Positions 9,128-17,863 of a stretch of DNA of 64,000 nucleotides are shown here, piece by piece. This DNA is from Novosphingobium sp. PP1Y (GTDB taxonomy: Bacteria > Pseudomonadota > Alphaproteobacteria > Sphingomonadales > Sphingomonadaceae). The stretch lies in assembly GCF_000253255.1 (NCBI RefSeq), contig NC_015580.1:837001-901000 (forward strand), written 5' to 3'. The notes beneath the pieces were generated by a model, which made no database searches, had not been told where the DNA came from, and worked only from the letters and a program-made list of their open reading frames with translations. The translations under genes and the position numbers were made by a program. Numbering within the stretch: the first letter of the stretch is position 1; every line of letters begins with the position of its first letter.

Positions 9128-9458
9128 GTCAGTGCCACCATTTGCAAATTTTCGGGAGATCGGGGTGAACCCTTCGCCGTTTATCTATGCGAAGTTCGCG
9201 AGGAATTTCCACCTCTGAATTCGCAACTGCAAAAAAGAATGGACGACCTGTTGCAAAGCAACGGCGAACGCACGGGCGGCCGGCCAGGACTTGCGTTAAC
9301 TTCATGACAGCCTCGCTGTTCCGTCCCGGGACAACGGGGCTGTCCGTGTTCGTCCTCCGCCTTTTGGGGGATTGCCGAAGTCAAGGTTTCGGTATTGTTA
9401 ACTGTAATTTGCACCACGATATGGATGGCTCCTGCGTGGGCGTGCCTAGGATCAAGAC
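9128..9458. other. Divergent intergenic region between ugd and a GT4 gene
   Basis: No credible gene is seen. It should hold promoters for both directions. A GGACA / TGTCC inverted repeat (9329-9333 and 9341-9345) and an A+T-richer patch near 9388-9420 are the only structures noticed. No confident -35/-10 pair can be called. Confidence 0.4.
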
Positions 9459-10787
9459 TTGCGGCTTCTGCTGATCAATCACCGCTATTTCGTGGCAAGC
9501 GGGGCGGAGCGTTACCTGTTCAACATCGAGAGGGTTCTGCAACGCGCGGGGCACGAGACCGCTGTCTTCTCGATCGATTACGAGCAGAACCGAGGCAGTC
9601 CGTGGTCTTCCTATTTCACCAGGCCCATCGGCAGGGCGGATCAGGTCTACTTCGACGAGCATCGCACCGATCCCGGGTCGGTCGGGCGCAGTCTCGGCCG
9701 CCTGTTCTATTCGCGCGAGGTGGAGCGCGACCTTGCGCGGCTGATAGAGGACTTCCGGCCCGACGCTGCCTACCTGATCCTGTTCCTGCGCAAGCTGTCG
9801 CCTTCCGTTCTTGTTGCGCTGCACAATGCCGGGGTGCCGATCGTGGTGCGCGTGTCCGATTACGGATACCTGTGCGCCGAGCACCATTTCCTGCGTAACG
9901 GGGAGAGCTGCACCAAATGTCTCGGCGGTCGCCTGCTGCCCGGCGTCGTGCACGGCTGCGTGCACGGCAGCCGGGTGATATCGGCGCTGGATGCCGCGGC
10001 GACATGGTACCATCGCCGGCAGGGCTATTTCGATCTGATCGACCGGTTTGTAACGACCAACCCGTTCCTGACCGACTTCATGGTCCGGGGCGGCTACGAT
10101 CCTGCGCGGCTGGCCTGCATACCCACTTTCGCCGATGAGGAGATCTTTGCGCCCCGCGCGGGCGATTCGGGGAAGTACCTGCTCTATGCCGGGCGCCTGG
10201 ATCCGTCGAAAGGTCTGGAAACGCTGATCGAGGCGATGGCGGTCTTGAAGCGGCGTTCGGGCTCGCCGCCGCGGCTTCGCATCGTCGGCGGCGCGCAGTA
10301 CGAGGATTACCACAAGGCACTGGTGCGGCATGTCGAGCGCGCCGGCCTTGCCGATTGCATCAGTTTCGAACGCCCGGTCGCGGCCGAGGAAGTGGCGGGT
10401 CTGTTTGGCAGTGCAACGGCCTCGATCATCCCCTCGGTCTGGTTCGAGAACCTGCCGAACTTCTATCTGGAAAGCATCAGCGCCGGCGTGCCGGTGATTG
10501 CTTCCAACCTGGGTTCGCTATCGGCGGCGATCACGGATGGCGAGGACGGCCTGCTGTTCGAGACCGGCAATGCAGCGGCCCTGGCCGATTGCATCGCGCG
10601 CCTGATGCAAGATCCGTCGCTGGATCGGCGCCTGCGCACTGCGGGGCCGCTCAAGGCCAAGGCGCAGTATTCTGCCGAGCGGCACCTTGAACTCCTGACC
10701 GACCTGTTTGCCGAAGTGATCGCGCAGGGCCGCAGCGCTCCATCGCCCTACAGCGGGTCGAGCCGGGCGAAGGCAGTGTTCGAATGA
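9459..10787 (+). CDS. Glycosyltransferase family 4
   Basis: The 442-residue GT-B enzyme opens RLLLINHRYFVASGAERYLFN and carries YAGRLDPSKGLETLIEAM plus ENLPNFYLESISAGVPVIAS, the GT4 donor motif with its two glutamates. The acceptor domain is interrupted by a Cys pair (CTKCLGG, then VHGCVHGS, about residues 149-170), as in GT4 proteins with a small metal- or disulfide-bearing loop. The start is TTG at 9459, supported by AGGA seven bases upstream and by the hydrophobic first strand beginning there. Its 3' end overlaps the converging GT2 gene by 40 bp. Confidence 0.87.
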   Translation: MRLLLINHRYFVASGAERYLFNIERVLQRAGHETAVFSIDYEQNRGSPWSSYFTRPIGRADQVYFDEHRTDPGSVGRSLGRLFYSREVERDLARLIEDFRPDAAYLILFLRKLSPSVLVALHNAGVPIVVRVSDYGYLCAEHHFLRNGESCTKCLGGRLLPGVVHGCVHGSRVISALDAAATWYHRRQGYFDLIDRFVTTNPFLTDFMVRGGYDPARLACIPTFADEEIFAPRAGDSGKYLLYAGRLDPSKGLETLIEAMAVLKRRSGSPPRLRIVGGAQYEDYHKALVRHVERAGLADCISFERPVAAEEVAGLFGSATASIIPSVWFENLPNFYLESISAGVPVIASNLGSLSAAITDGEDGLLFETGNAAALADCIARLMQDPSLDRRLRTAGPLKAKAQYSAERHLELLTDLFAEVIAQGRSAPSPYSGSSRAKAVFE

Positions 10788-11743
10788 CCCTGGTAGCCTC
10801 CAGCGGGCAGCAGACGCCCGACCACGCCTTTCGCGGCGGAAAGCGGCAGCGAAGCGATGACTACGGCGAGGAAGGCCGGGTCGTAGCGCCCGATCGACAG
10901 GGCCAGCCGGATGACTTCCTTCGTGCGGCCGAGGCGAATGGCGCGGTGGAGCAGCAGGCGGCTCAGGCGATTGCGGCCCGACCGGAACGCCTTTGCAAGC
11001 TCCGGGTGGCGCGGCAGCAGGTCCTCTGTGCACAAGTCGCGCGAGCGCAGCATCTGCAGGACATCGCTCGACATGTTGTCGGGAAGGTCGCGATAGCCGG
11101 TCAGCGGCTCGGGAACGAAGCCGAAGTGGTGATGTTCGGCGATCTCGAAATAGAGCTTCCAGTCCTCGCACCCTTGCCCGCCGCGCGCGCGCAGGGTGGT
11201 GTCGTAGCCGCCGGTCCTGTCGAACGCGGAGCGCCGGATCAGCGCGGAAGAGCCATTGCCGATGAAGTTGTGAAAGGCGAGGGGGGCCAGCACGTCACCT
11301 TCGTGACAGGGCCGGTGGCGCAGCTGCACGACCTGGGACTTGCCGTCGATCAGTGCGAACCAGGTATAGACGAGGCCCATCCGCTCCCCGCCCTGGCGGA
11401 ACACGGCCAGCTGCCGTTCGATCTTGGCCGGATGCCACAGGTCGTCCGCGTCGACCGGCGCGATGAACCGGCCGGTCGAGGCCGCGATCCCGGCGTTGCG
11501 GGCAGCGGCGACACCGGCATTGGCCTGGCGCAGCAGGCGGATGCGCGGATCGCGCGCCGCAAGGCCCTGTACGATGGCGGGCGTGTCGTCCGCCGATCCG
11601 TCGTCGACGACCACGATTTCGAGTTCGCGATGGGTCTGTGCCGTGACGCTGCGCAGCGTCTCGCCGATCGTCCGGGCTGCGTTATAGGCCGGTACGATGA
11701 CGGATACGGTTTCGCTGCCGGCAGGTTCCAAGCACATCTCCAT
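10748..11743 (-). CDS. Glycosyltransferase family 2
   Basis: The 331-residue enzyme has the GT-A fold: SVIVPAYNAARTIGETLRSV, VVVDDGSADDT (about 45-55) and the metal/donor motif PVDADDLW (about 95-102), then GGQGCEDWKLYFEIA with the acidic acceptor-base ED. It is clearly paralogous to the second half of the tandem GT2 at 13040-15058: both share KIERQLA, a YTW segment, EGDVL, NGS-ALI/M, EPLTGYR and NMSSD. It reads opposite to that gene, so the locus carries an inverted paralogous pair. It converges on and overlaps the GT4 gene (10748-10787). A soluble or peripheral enzyme acting on a lipid-linked glycan is likely. Confidence 0.87.
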   Translation of the reverse strand: MEMCLEPAGSETVSVIVPAYNAARTIGETLRSVTAQTHRELEIVVVDDGSADDTPAIVQGLAARDPRIRLLRQANAGVAAARNAGIAASTGRFIAPVDADDLWHPAKIERQLAVFRQGGERMGLVYTWFALIDGKSQVVQLRHRPCHEGDVLAPLAFHNFIGNGSSALIRRSAFDRTGGYDTTLRARGGQGCEDWKLYFEIAEHHHFGFVPEPLTGYRDLPDNMSSDVLQMLRSRDLCTEDLLPRHPELAKAFRSGRNRLSRLLLHRAIRLGRTKEVIRLALSIGRYDPAFLAVVIASLPLSAAKGVVGRLLPAGGYQGHSNTAFARLDPL

Positions 11744-11888
11744 TGGCTTCGAAAACCAGTCTGCCTGAACATCTTCGCGGGCGAAAGCACTGTCCGGCCC
11801 GATTTCGGAACCAGCGGACGCTTCGCGGGATTGTCTGATCGACGCGTTTCAGCATTGTCGCCGCATTGCAGCAGAAAGTCCGCCTGAG

Positions 11889-13043
11889 ATGTCCCGCATC
11901 GCCATCGAGCACATAGACGCATCGGCCATGCCGCCTGCGCCCGTCCGCGAGACGGCTCGCACGCTCCTTGTGTTCTGGTGGCAGGACATGCCGGTGGGGC
12001 AGGTCATCGACGAGGGGCGGCCCGGCGAGCGAATCGACCTGGAACGCCACTGGCAGGCATTCACTACTTCGCCCGCCCTCGTGCGGGCGAGGGACATGGC
12101 CGCCGATCTTCGCCGCCCGACTCTCGATGCCTCGGTGGTGATCTGTACGCGCGACCGGCCCGATGTCCTGCGCGAATGTCTCGCCTCGCTGGTGCACCAG
12201 AGCTACCGGCCCGCCGAAGTGATCGTCGTCGACAATGCTTCGGTGGACGATCGCACCCGGCAAGTCGCGCAGGAAGCGGGCGTTGTCTATGTGCGGGAGG
12301 ACCGGCCCGGGCTCGACATTGCCCGCAACAGCGGCGCGCGCCGGGCACGTTCCCCGGTCATCGCCTATACCGACGATGACGTGCGGCTCCATCCCCGCTG
12401 GCTGGAGCGCCTGACGCTGGCCCTTGAGGCCGGTGATGCCATGGCGGTGACCGGGCTCGTGCTTCCCGCCGAACTGGAGACGGAAGCGCAGATCCTGTTC
12501 GAGACGCATTGGAGCTTCGGACAGGGCTATCTGCCGCGCCGCTTCGATGAGAACTTTTTTGCGATGGATCGCCAGACCGGCAGCGAAGTCTGGACGATCG
12601 GGGCCGGGGCCAGCATGGCCTTTCACCGCCGCGCGTTCGAGATCGCGGGCTATTTCGACGAGCGCCTCGATGTCGGCGCGGCGGGCTGTTCGGGCGATTC
12701 CGAGTACTGGCACCGCATCCTCAGCCATGGCGGCGTGTGCGTTTACGATCCGGCCGCGGTTGCCTTTCACGTCCACAGGCGAGAGATCGCCGGGCTCGCC
12801 TCGCAGATCTACCACTACATGCGCGGCCATGCGGCGGCGCTGATGGTCCAGCACGAGCGCACCGGCAATCGCGGGAACCTGCGCCGGGCCTTTGCGATCA
12901 TGCCGCGCTATTACGCCGGGCGGGTGCTGCGCCGGTTGGTGAGAGGGACGCGGCCGGACAATCGGTTCCTGCGCCAGGAGATTTCCGGCTATGTCGCCGG
13001 GCTGATCTACTACTGGCGCCACCGCAGGGCGCCGCAGCCGTGA
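11889..13043 (+). CDS. Glycosyltransferase family 2 with N-terminal extension
   Basis: The 384-residue protein has about 75 residues before the GT2 domain, which begins DASVVICTRDRPDVLRECLASL. VVDNASVDDRT and AYTDDDVRLHP provide the nucleotide and D-x-D motifs, and SGDSEYWHRIL the acceptor-side acidic residues. The N-terminal extension (VLVFWWQDMPVGQV-like) resembles the DNA-proximal part of some exopolysaccharide GT2 proteins but is not assigned. It is divergent from the GT2 at 10748-11743 (145-bp gap) and heads an operon with the tandem GT2 and ABC exporter. Its stop overlaps the next GTG start (GTGA, 13040-13043). Confidence 0.85.
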   Translation: MSRIAIEHIDASAMPPAPVRETARTLLVFWWQDMPVGQVIDEGRPGERIDLERHWQAFTTSPALVRARDMAADLRRPTLDASVVICTRDRPDVLRECLASLVHQSYRPAEVIVVDNASVDDRTRQVAQEAGVVYVREDRPGLDIARNSGARRARSPVIAYTDDDVRLHPRWLERLTLALEAGDAMAVTGLVLPAELETEAQILFETHWSFGQGYLPRRFDENFFAMDRQTGSEVWTIGAGASMAFHRRAFEIAGYFDERLDVGAAGCSGDSEYWHRILSHGGVCVYDPAAVAFHVHRREIAGLASQIYHYMRGHAAALMVQHERTGNRGNLRRAFAIMPRYYAGRVLRRLVRGTRPDNRFLRQEISGYVAGLIYYWRHRRAPQP

Positions 13044-15058
13044 GCGCGGTATCGGTCATCATCCCGGCCCGCGATGCAGAAGATACGCTGGCCCGGACGC
13101 TCGACAGCCTGCTTGCGCAGGAGATGCACGACTGGCACGCGGTGATCGTCAATGACGGTTCGAGCGATGCGACCGGCGCGATTGCGGGGCGTTACTGCGA
13201 TCGCGACCCCCGGCTGGCGATGGTCGAGACCGGCGGGCTGGGTCTTGCCGCCGCGCGCAACGAAGGTCTGCGCCATGCTCGCGGCAATGCGCTGTTCTTC
13301 ATCGATTCCGACGACTGGATCGCGCCCGATCATCTCAAGTGGCTTTCGATTGGCCTCGAGAGAGATCAGGCTGCGGATGCCAGCTTCTGCGGTTATCTGC
13401 GCGTCACGCCGGCAGGCAAGGGCTTCATGCCCCGCTTCGATCCCGCCATCGCGGTCGATCCGGTGGGCACTTTCAGCAGGCGCAATCCGCTGGCCCCGCA
13501 CGCGGTCTTGCTCCGGCGCGATCCGGTGGAGCGGCTGGGCGGTTTCGATACGGCGTTCAGGACCTGCGAGGACTGGGACATGTGGCAGCGACTGGCGCTG
13601 TCCGGCTGCGCCTTCGTGCCGATCCGCGATCTCCACGCCCGCTATCGCCTGCGACCGGGTTCGCTCTCTACCGATCTCGTGCAGCTTTTCGGCGATGCGC
13701 AAAGGGTGATCGCCAGGGGTTGCTTCGATGCGGGATTATCGGCCGAGGCCGCATCCACGAGCTTTGCTTGGTTCGAGCTATGGTGCGCCGCCGTTGCCGC
13801 CGGGCAGGGTCGTGCCTGGCGCAACGACCTGCGCGACTTTCCGCAGATTGCGCTCGGACCGCAAGACGTGGCGAGCGCCGCGAGGATGATCCTCGAGGCC
13901 TTCTGCAGCGGTGCCTGCCGCACGCCGGGTGAACTGGTGCCCCACTGGCCGCAGGTCTCCGTCAGCCTTGCCCACTTGCTGCAGGGCAGAATCGCCGCGC
14001 AATCGCAGCGCTCCGTCGTCGATGCCGTCGCGCAGATGCTGGGCATTGTGCCGGGCCGTCCGACCGAACTCGTGAGCGTCGTCATTCCCGCCTACAAGGC
14101 TGACGGGTTCATCGCGGAGACCCTCCAAAGCGTGATGACGCAAAGCCACCGCGCGCTGGAGATCGTGGTCGTCGACGACGGTTCGCCCGATGCCACGGCT
14201 GCGCAGGTCCTGAAATTTGCTGCCGAAGATCCGCGCATCGCGCTGATGCAGCAGGATAATGCCGGGGTCGCCGCCGCGCGCAATCGTGGCTGGAAGTGTG
14301 CGGCTTCGGACCTGATCGCCTTCGTCGATGCCGACGACCTGTGGGCGCCGACCAAGATCGAGCGGCAGCTCGCGGCGCTCAAGGCGGCCGGGGGAAGGGC
14401 GGGGCTAGCCTATACCTGGTATGCGCGGATCGACGAGGAAGGCCGCGTCACCAGCCTCAGTCACCGACCACGGGCAGAAGGGGATGTACTCTACGCGATC
14501 ATGCACGGCAATTTCGTGGGCAACGGCAGCGCCGCGCTGATGACCCGCGAGGCGCTGGAATATGCCGGCGGCTTCGACTCCTCGCTGCACGAACGCGGGG
14601 CGCAGGGGTGCGAGGACCTCGCGATCTATTTCCGCATCGCCGAGAAGTTCCGTTTCGCGCTCGTGCCCGAGCCGTTGACGGGGTATCGCGTCATGGACGG
14701 CAACATGTCCAGCGACATGTTGCGCATGTTGCGCTCCTTCGATCTGGTCGCGGCCGAAATGGCCGCACGCTACCCGCAGTACCGCAGGGAAATCCTGAAA
14801 GGGCGCAAGTTCTACCTCGAATGGAGCCTGTTGGCGGCGGCAGAGCGGGGGGATTTTCGCTCCATGGTGAAATTGTTGCCGGAATTCCTGGCGCAAGCTC
14901 CCTTCGCGGCGCTGGGCGTGCTATTGACCAGGGTGCCGCGCGCGCTGGTGCGCGGCAGGCGCCAGCGTTTCTCGGGAGGATCGCGGCGCAGGCAAGGCCA
15001 TGTTCCGGTGCGGTTCGTGATAGGCTCCTGTGAGGAGGGCTATGGGCAAGGAAGCTGA
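13040..15058 (+). CDS. Tandem two-domain glycosyltransferase (GT2-GT2)
   Basis: The frame is open far upstream, but the GTG at 13040 is the start: it overlaps the preceding TGA and places VSVIIPARDAEDTL at the N-terminus. The 672-residue product has two complete GT2 catalytic domains. Domain 1 (about 1-230) has VNDGSSDAT and FIDSDDW (near 87), with the acceptor motif RTCEDWDMW. A helical linker with several Cys/Trp follows (about 230-340). Domain 2 (about 344-590) has SVVIPAYKAD, VVVDDGSPDAT and FVDADDLW (near 430), with GAQGCEDLAIYF. Domain 2 is a close paralogue of the GT2 at 10748-11743. Two transfers per protein, as in chondroitin- or hyaluronan-type synthases, is an inference from the domains only. 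The stop overlaps the ABC gene by 17 bp. Confidence 0.88.
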   Translation: MSAVSVIIPARDAEDTLARTLDSLLAQEMHDWHAVIVNDGSSDATGAIAGRYCDRDPRLAMVETGGLGLAAARNEGLRHARGNALFFIDSDDWIAPDHLKWLSIGLERDQAADASFCGYLRVTPAGKGFMPRFDPAIAVDPVGTFSRRNPLAPHAVLLRRDPVERLGGFDTAFRTCEDWDMWQRLALSGCAFVPIRDLHARYRLRPGSLSTDLVQLFGDAQRVIARGCFDAGLSAEAASTSFAWFELWCAAVAAGQGRAWRNDLRDFPQIALGPQDVASAARMILEAFCSGACRTPGELVPHWPQVSVSLAHLLQGRIAAQSQRSVVDAVAQMLGIVPGRPTELVSVVIPAYKADGFIAETLQSVMTQSHRALEIVVVDDGSPDATAAQVLKFAAEDPRIALMQQDNAGVAAARNRGWKCAASDLIAFVDADDLWAPTKIERQLAALKAAGGRAGLAYTWYARIDEEGRVTSLSHRPRAEGDVLYAIMHGNFVGNGSAALMTREALEYAGGFDSSLHERGAQGCEDLAIYFRIAEKFRFALVPEPLTGYRVMDGNMSSDMLRMLRSFDLVAAEMAARYPQYRREILKGRKFYLEWSLLAAAERGDFRSMVKLLPEFLAQAPFAALGVLLTRVPRALVRGRRQRFSGGSRRRQGHVPVRFVIGSCEEGYGQGS

Positions 15059-16835
15059 CACCGGGGCCGGCGGCCGGATTGCCGCTCTCAGGGACCTCAA
15101 TGCACTCCTCGCCATCGCCCCGGCGGCGAAGCGGGCTGCGCCCCTGCTCGTCATCATGGGGCTGGTCGCCTCGCTGGCGGAAACGGCGGGCATCAGCCTG
15201 ATCATCGTGTTTCTCTACGCCGCTTTCGGCCAGCTCGACGATTCGGGCACCGTGGCGCGCGATTTCGGGCACGTGGCGGCCTCGATCCTCGAATGGCTGG
15301 GCGGCCCTGCAGAACTTGCCACGGCGATTTTTGCCCTGATCGTCATGCGCGGCGTCATCGCCTATTTCTACAACCGCATTGCGCAGGGGCTGGGCGCGCG
15401 GATCAGTGAAAGCGCCCGCAACGCGATCCACAGCGAGTACCTGGGCGTCTCCTACGACTTCATCCGCCGCCACGAGCAGGCCGAGCTGATGGAAGTGCTG
15501 GGCACCGATAGCTGGGGCATCGCCGCGGCCTACAACGCCTTTACCCGCCTCATCATCAACATCTGCGCGGCGGCGGTCTTCGCCTTCTTCCTGTTCATGC
15601 TGTCCTGGCGGATCACCCTGATCGCCATTATCTGCGCAGGCGCCGTATCGTTCTTTCTCGAGCGGCTGTCGCGGCCGGTGACGCAGCTTGGCGCATCGGT
15701 GAAGGCAGAGCACCAGTCGATGGGCGGGCTGATGCTGATGACCCTGCAGGGCATGCGCGCGATCCGCGCCTATGGCCGCGAGAAGGCGCAGAACGCAGCT
15801 TTCGTCAAATCCTCGGCCTCGGCGCGAGAGAGCCTGGCGCGCATGGAGCGCCTGTCTGCGGCGATCCGTCCGGCTACTGAGATCGGCTATCTCGCGATCA
15901 TCTGCCTGATCGTGGGCGGGGCCGGCGCGCTCAAGGTCGATTTCCACGCGACCCTGACCATCGTTGCGCTGCTCTACCGCCTTCAGCCGCACTTGCAGGA
16001 ATTCGCCAGCAATTCGCTGTTCCTCGCCCAGTCGGCGCCGCAGCTGCAGTCGGTGCGGCGCATGATCGGGCCGGAGGGCAAGACCTACCCCGATCCCGGC
16101 TCGCTGCCGATGCCCGAGACATTCCAGTCCATCGCCTTTCGCGATGTCGCGTTCGGCTATGATGAGAAAGAGGCGCTCGACCACGTCAGCTTCACCGTTC
16201 CCGCCGGGCGCACTACGGCGCTGGTCGGCGCCAGCGGTTCGGGAAAGACGACGATCGTCAACCTGCTGCTGCGTCTTTACCGCCCGGAATCGGGGCAGAT
16301 CCTGCTCGACGAGACGGACATTGCAGCGATCCGGCGCGAGGACTGGCTGCGCGCGATTGCCGTGGCCGGGCAGGACATCGATCTGGTCGAAGGGACGGTG
16401 CGCGACAATGTGCTGATGGCCCGCTCGGACGCGAATCGGGCTGCGCTGGCCGATGCCTACGCACTGTCGGGCCTGGCCGACATGCTTGCCGGGCTCGAAT
16501 ACGGCGACCGCGACTGGATCGGGCAGCAGGGCCTGAACCTCTCGGGCGGCGAGCGCCAGCGCGTCGGCCTTGCCCGCGCCATCCTGCGCGATCCGGGCAT
16601 CCTCATCCTCGACGAGGCGACCAGCGCGCTCGATACGGCCCTTGAAGCGCGTGTGCGCACTTGTCTCGAGCAGCGCTTTGCCGGGCGGACCGTGCTGATC
16701 ATCACCCACCGGCTCGAAACCGTGCGCAATGTCGATCACGTCGTGCGCATCGGCAACGGCCGGGTTCTGGCCGAGGGGACGCCAGCCGAAGTCTTCGGTC
16801 CCCACGCGGACGGATCTGTTGCCGCGCTGGGCTAG
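15042..16835 (+). CDS. ABC exporter, fused permease and ATPase
   Basis: The 597-residue half-transporter has an N-terminal membrane domain with about six helices (residues 30-310) and a C-terminal nucleotide-binding domain: Walker A GASGSGKTT (near 396), signature LSGGERQRVGLARAI (near 500), Walker B ILILDEATSALD (near 523) and the H-loop ITHR. It resembles MsbA/glycolipid-type exporters, so a homodimer moving a lipid-linked or hydrophobic glycan is likely. The ATG at 15042 has GGAGG five bases upstream and is chosen over a GTG at 15030. It is the last gene of the GT2 / GT2-GT2 / ABC operon. Its TAG and the TAG of the converging galE share the sequence CTAG (16832-16835). Confidence 0.9.
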   Translation: MGKEADTGAGGRIAALRDLNALLAIAPAAKRAAPLLVIMGLVASLAETAGISLIIVFLYAAFGQLDDSGTVARDFGHVAASILEWLGGPAELATAIFALIVMRGVIAYFYNRIAQGLGARISESARNAIHSEYLGVSYDFIRRHEQAELMEVLGTDSWGIAAAYNAFTRLIINICAAAVFAFFLFMLSWRITLIAIICAGAVSFFLERLSRPVTQLGASVKAEHQSMGGLMLMTLQGMRAIRAYGREKAQNAAFVKSSASARESLARMERLSAAIRPATEIGYLAIICLIVGGAGALKVDFHATLTIVALLYRLQPHLQEFASNSLFLAQSAPQLQSVRRMIGPEGKTYPDPGSLPMPETFQSIAFRDVAFGYDEKEALDHVSFTVPAGRTTALVGASGSGKTTIVNLLLRLYRPESGQILLDETDIAAIRREDWLRAIAVAGQDIDLVEGTVRDNVLMARSDANRAALADAYALSGLADMLAGLEYGDRDWIGQQGLNLSGGERQRVGLARAILRDPGILILDEATSALDTALEARVRTCLEQRFAGRTVLIITHRLETVRNVDHVVRIGNGRVLAEGTPAEVFGPHADGSVAALG

Positions 16836-17863
16836 GCGGGCGCTTTCTCCAGGGTCCTGTCGGCGCATTTGCGATACCAGGCGACGGCGGTGCGCACGAT
16901 CGTATCGATGTCCGAGTGCCGCGGAATCCAGCCCAGTTCCTCGCGCGCCTTGGCGGCATCGGCAATCAGCACCGGCGGATCGCCGGCGCGGCGCGGGCCG
17001 AGTTGCGCCGGGCGATCGACCCCGCAGATGCGCGCCACGGCTTCGGCGATTTCCAGCACGGTCGTGCCATTGCCGGTGCCCAGGTTGAAGGGGTGGAAGC
17101 CCTTGCGATCCATGATCCATTCCCCGGCTAGCACATGGGCCGCGGCCAGATCGGACACGTGGATGTAGTCACGCACCGCGCTGCCGTCGCGCGTGTCGAA
17201 ATCGGTCCCGAACACGGTGAAAGGCCGGTCTGCGGCCAGTGCCCCTTCGATAGCCAGCGGGATCGCATGGGTCTCCGGATCGTGGCACTCGCCGATTTCG
17301 CCGTCGGGATCGCAGCCGGCGGCATTGAAGTAGCGCAGCGCTGCACTGTCCAGCCCGTGGGCCGAGGCGTAGTCGGACAACATGCGTTCGACCATGAACT
17401 TCGACCAGCCATAAGGATTGATCGGGGACTGCGGATGCGCTTCGTCGATCGGAACCCGGGTCGGGATGCCATAGCTTGCGCAAGTGCTCGAAAAGATGAG
17501 CTTGTCGATTCCCGCCGCGCGCATCCGGTCCAGCAGGGTGAAGCTGCCGATGCTGTTGTTGTGATAGTACAGTTCGGGCTTGCGCACCGATTCCTCGACA
17601 TAGGCGAAGGCGGCAAAGTGTCCCACGAGATCGGGCTTGTACTGCGCGAATGCGGCATCGAGCGCGTCTGCATCGAGGATGTCGCCGACGACCAGCGGTC
17701 CCCAGCGCACCGCGTCGGCATGGCCGCGCGAGAGGTTGTCGTAGGTCACCACCTGCCAGCCCGCTTGGGCGAAGGCCTTGCAGCAATGCGACCCGACGTA
17801 CCCGGCGCCGCCGGTGACGAGGATCGTGCCTCGGGATTTACTGTCGGATTTTCCGGGGGTCAT
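16832..17863 (-). CDS. galE: UDP-glucose 4-epimerase (first of two in the window)
   Basis: A 343-residue extended SDR enzyme interconverting UDP-Glc and UDP-Gal with bound NAD+. It has TGGAGYVGSH (17-26), the SSTCASYG region, and catalytic Y151 and K155 in YGWSK, with the family's SA-ALRYFNAAG segment (about 175-187) and FGTDFDTRDGSAVRDYIHVSDLA. The start overlaps the stop of the UXS gene by 4 bp, so the pair forms one operon. Length and motifs are standard. A second, different galE lies at 34246-35250. This copy is probably dedicated to the polysaccharide operons around it. It converges on the ABC transporter gene with a shared stop tetranucleotide. Confidence 0.93.
   Translation of the reverse strand: MTPGKSDSKSRGTILVTGGAGYVGSHCCKAFAQAGWQVVTYDNLSRGHADAVRWGPLVVGDILDADALDAAFAQYKPDLVGHFAAFAYVEESVRKPELYYHNNSIGSFTLLDRMRAAGIDKLIFSSTCASYGIPTRVPIDEAHPQSPINPYGWSKFMVERMLSDYASAHGLDSAALRYFNAAGCDPDGEIGECHDPETHAIPLAIEGALAADRPFTVFGTDFDTRDGSAVRDYIHVSDLAAAHVLAGEWIMDRKGFHPFNLGTGNGTTVLEIAEAVARICGVDRPAQLGPRRAGDPPVLIADAAKAREELGWIPRHSDIDTIVRTAVAWYRKCADRTLEKAPA

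Noticed and set aside
12737..13039. Extension of the tandem GT2 frame upstream of 13040
   Set aside because: It lies inside the previous GT2 gene in another frame. GTG at 13040 overlaps the stop and begins the GT2 fold exactly.
14691..17120. Very long minus-strand open frame (about 800 codons)
   Set aside because: It lies antisense to the tandem GT2 and ABC transporter genes with clear domain motifs. Low stop frequency in G+C-rich DNA explains it.
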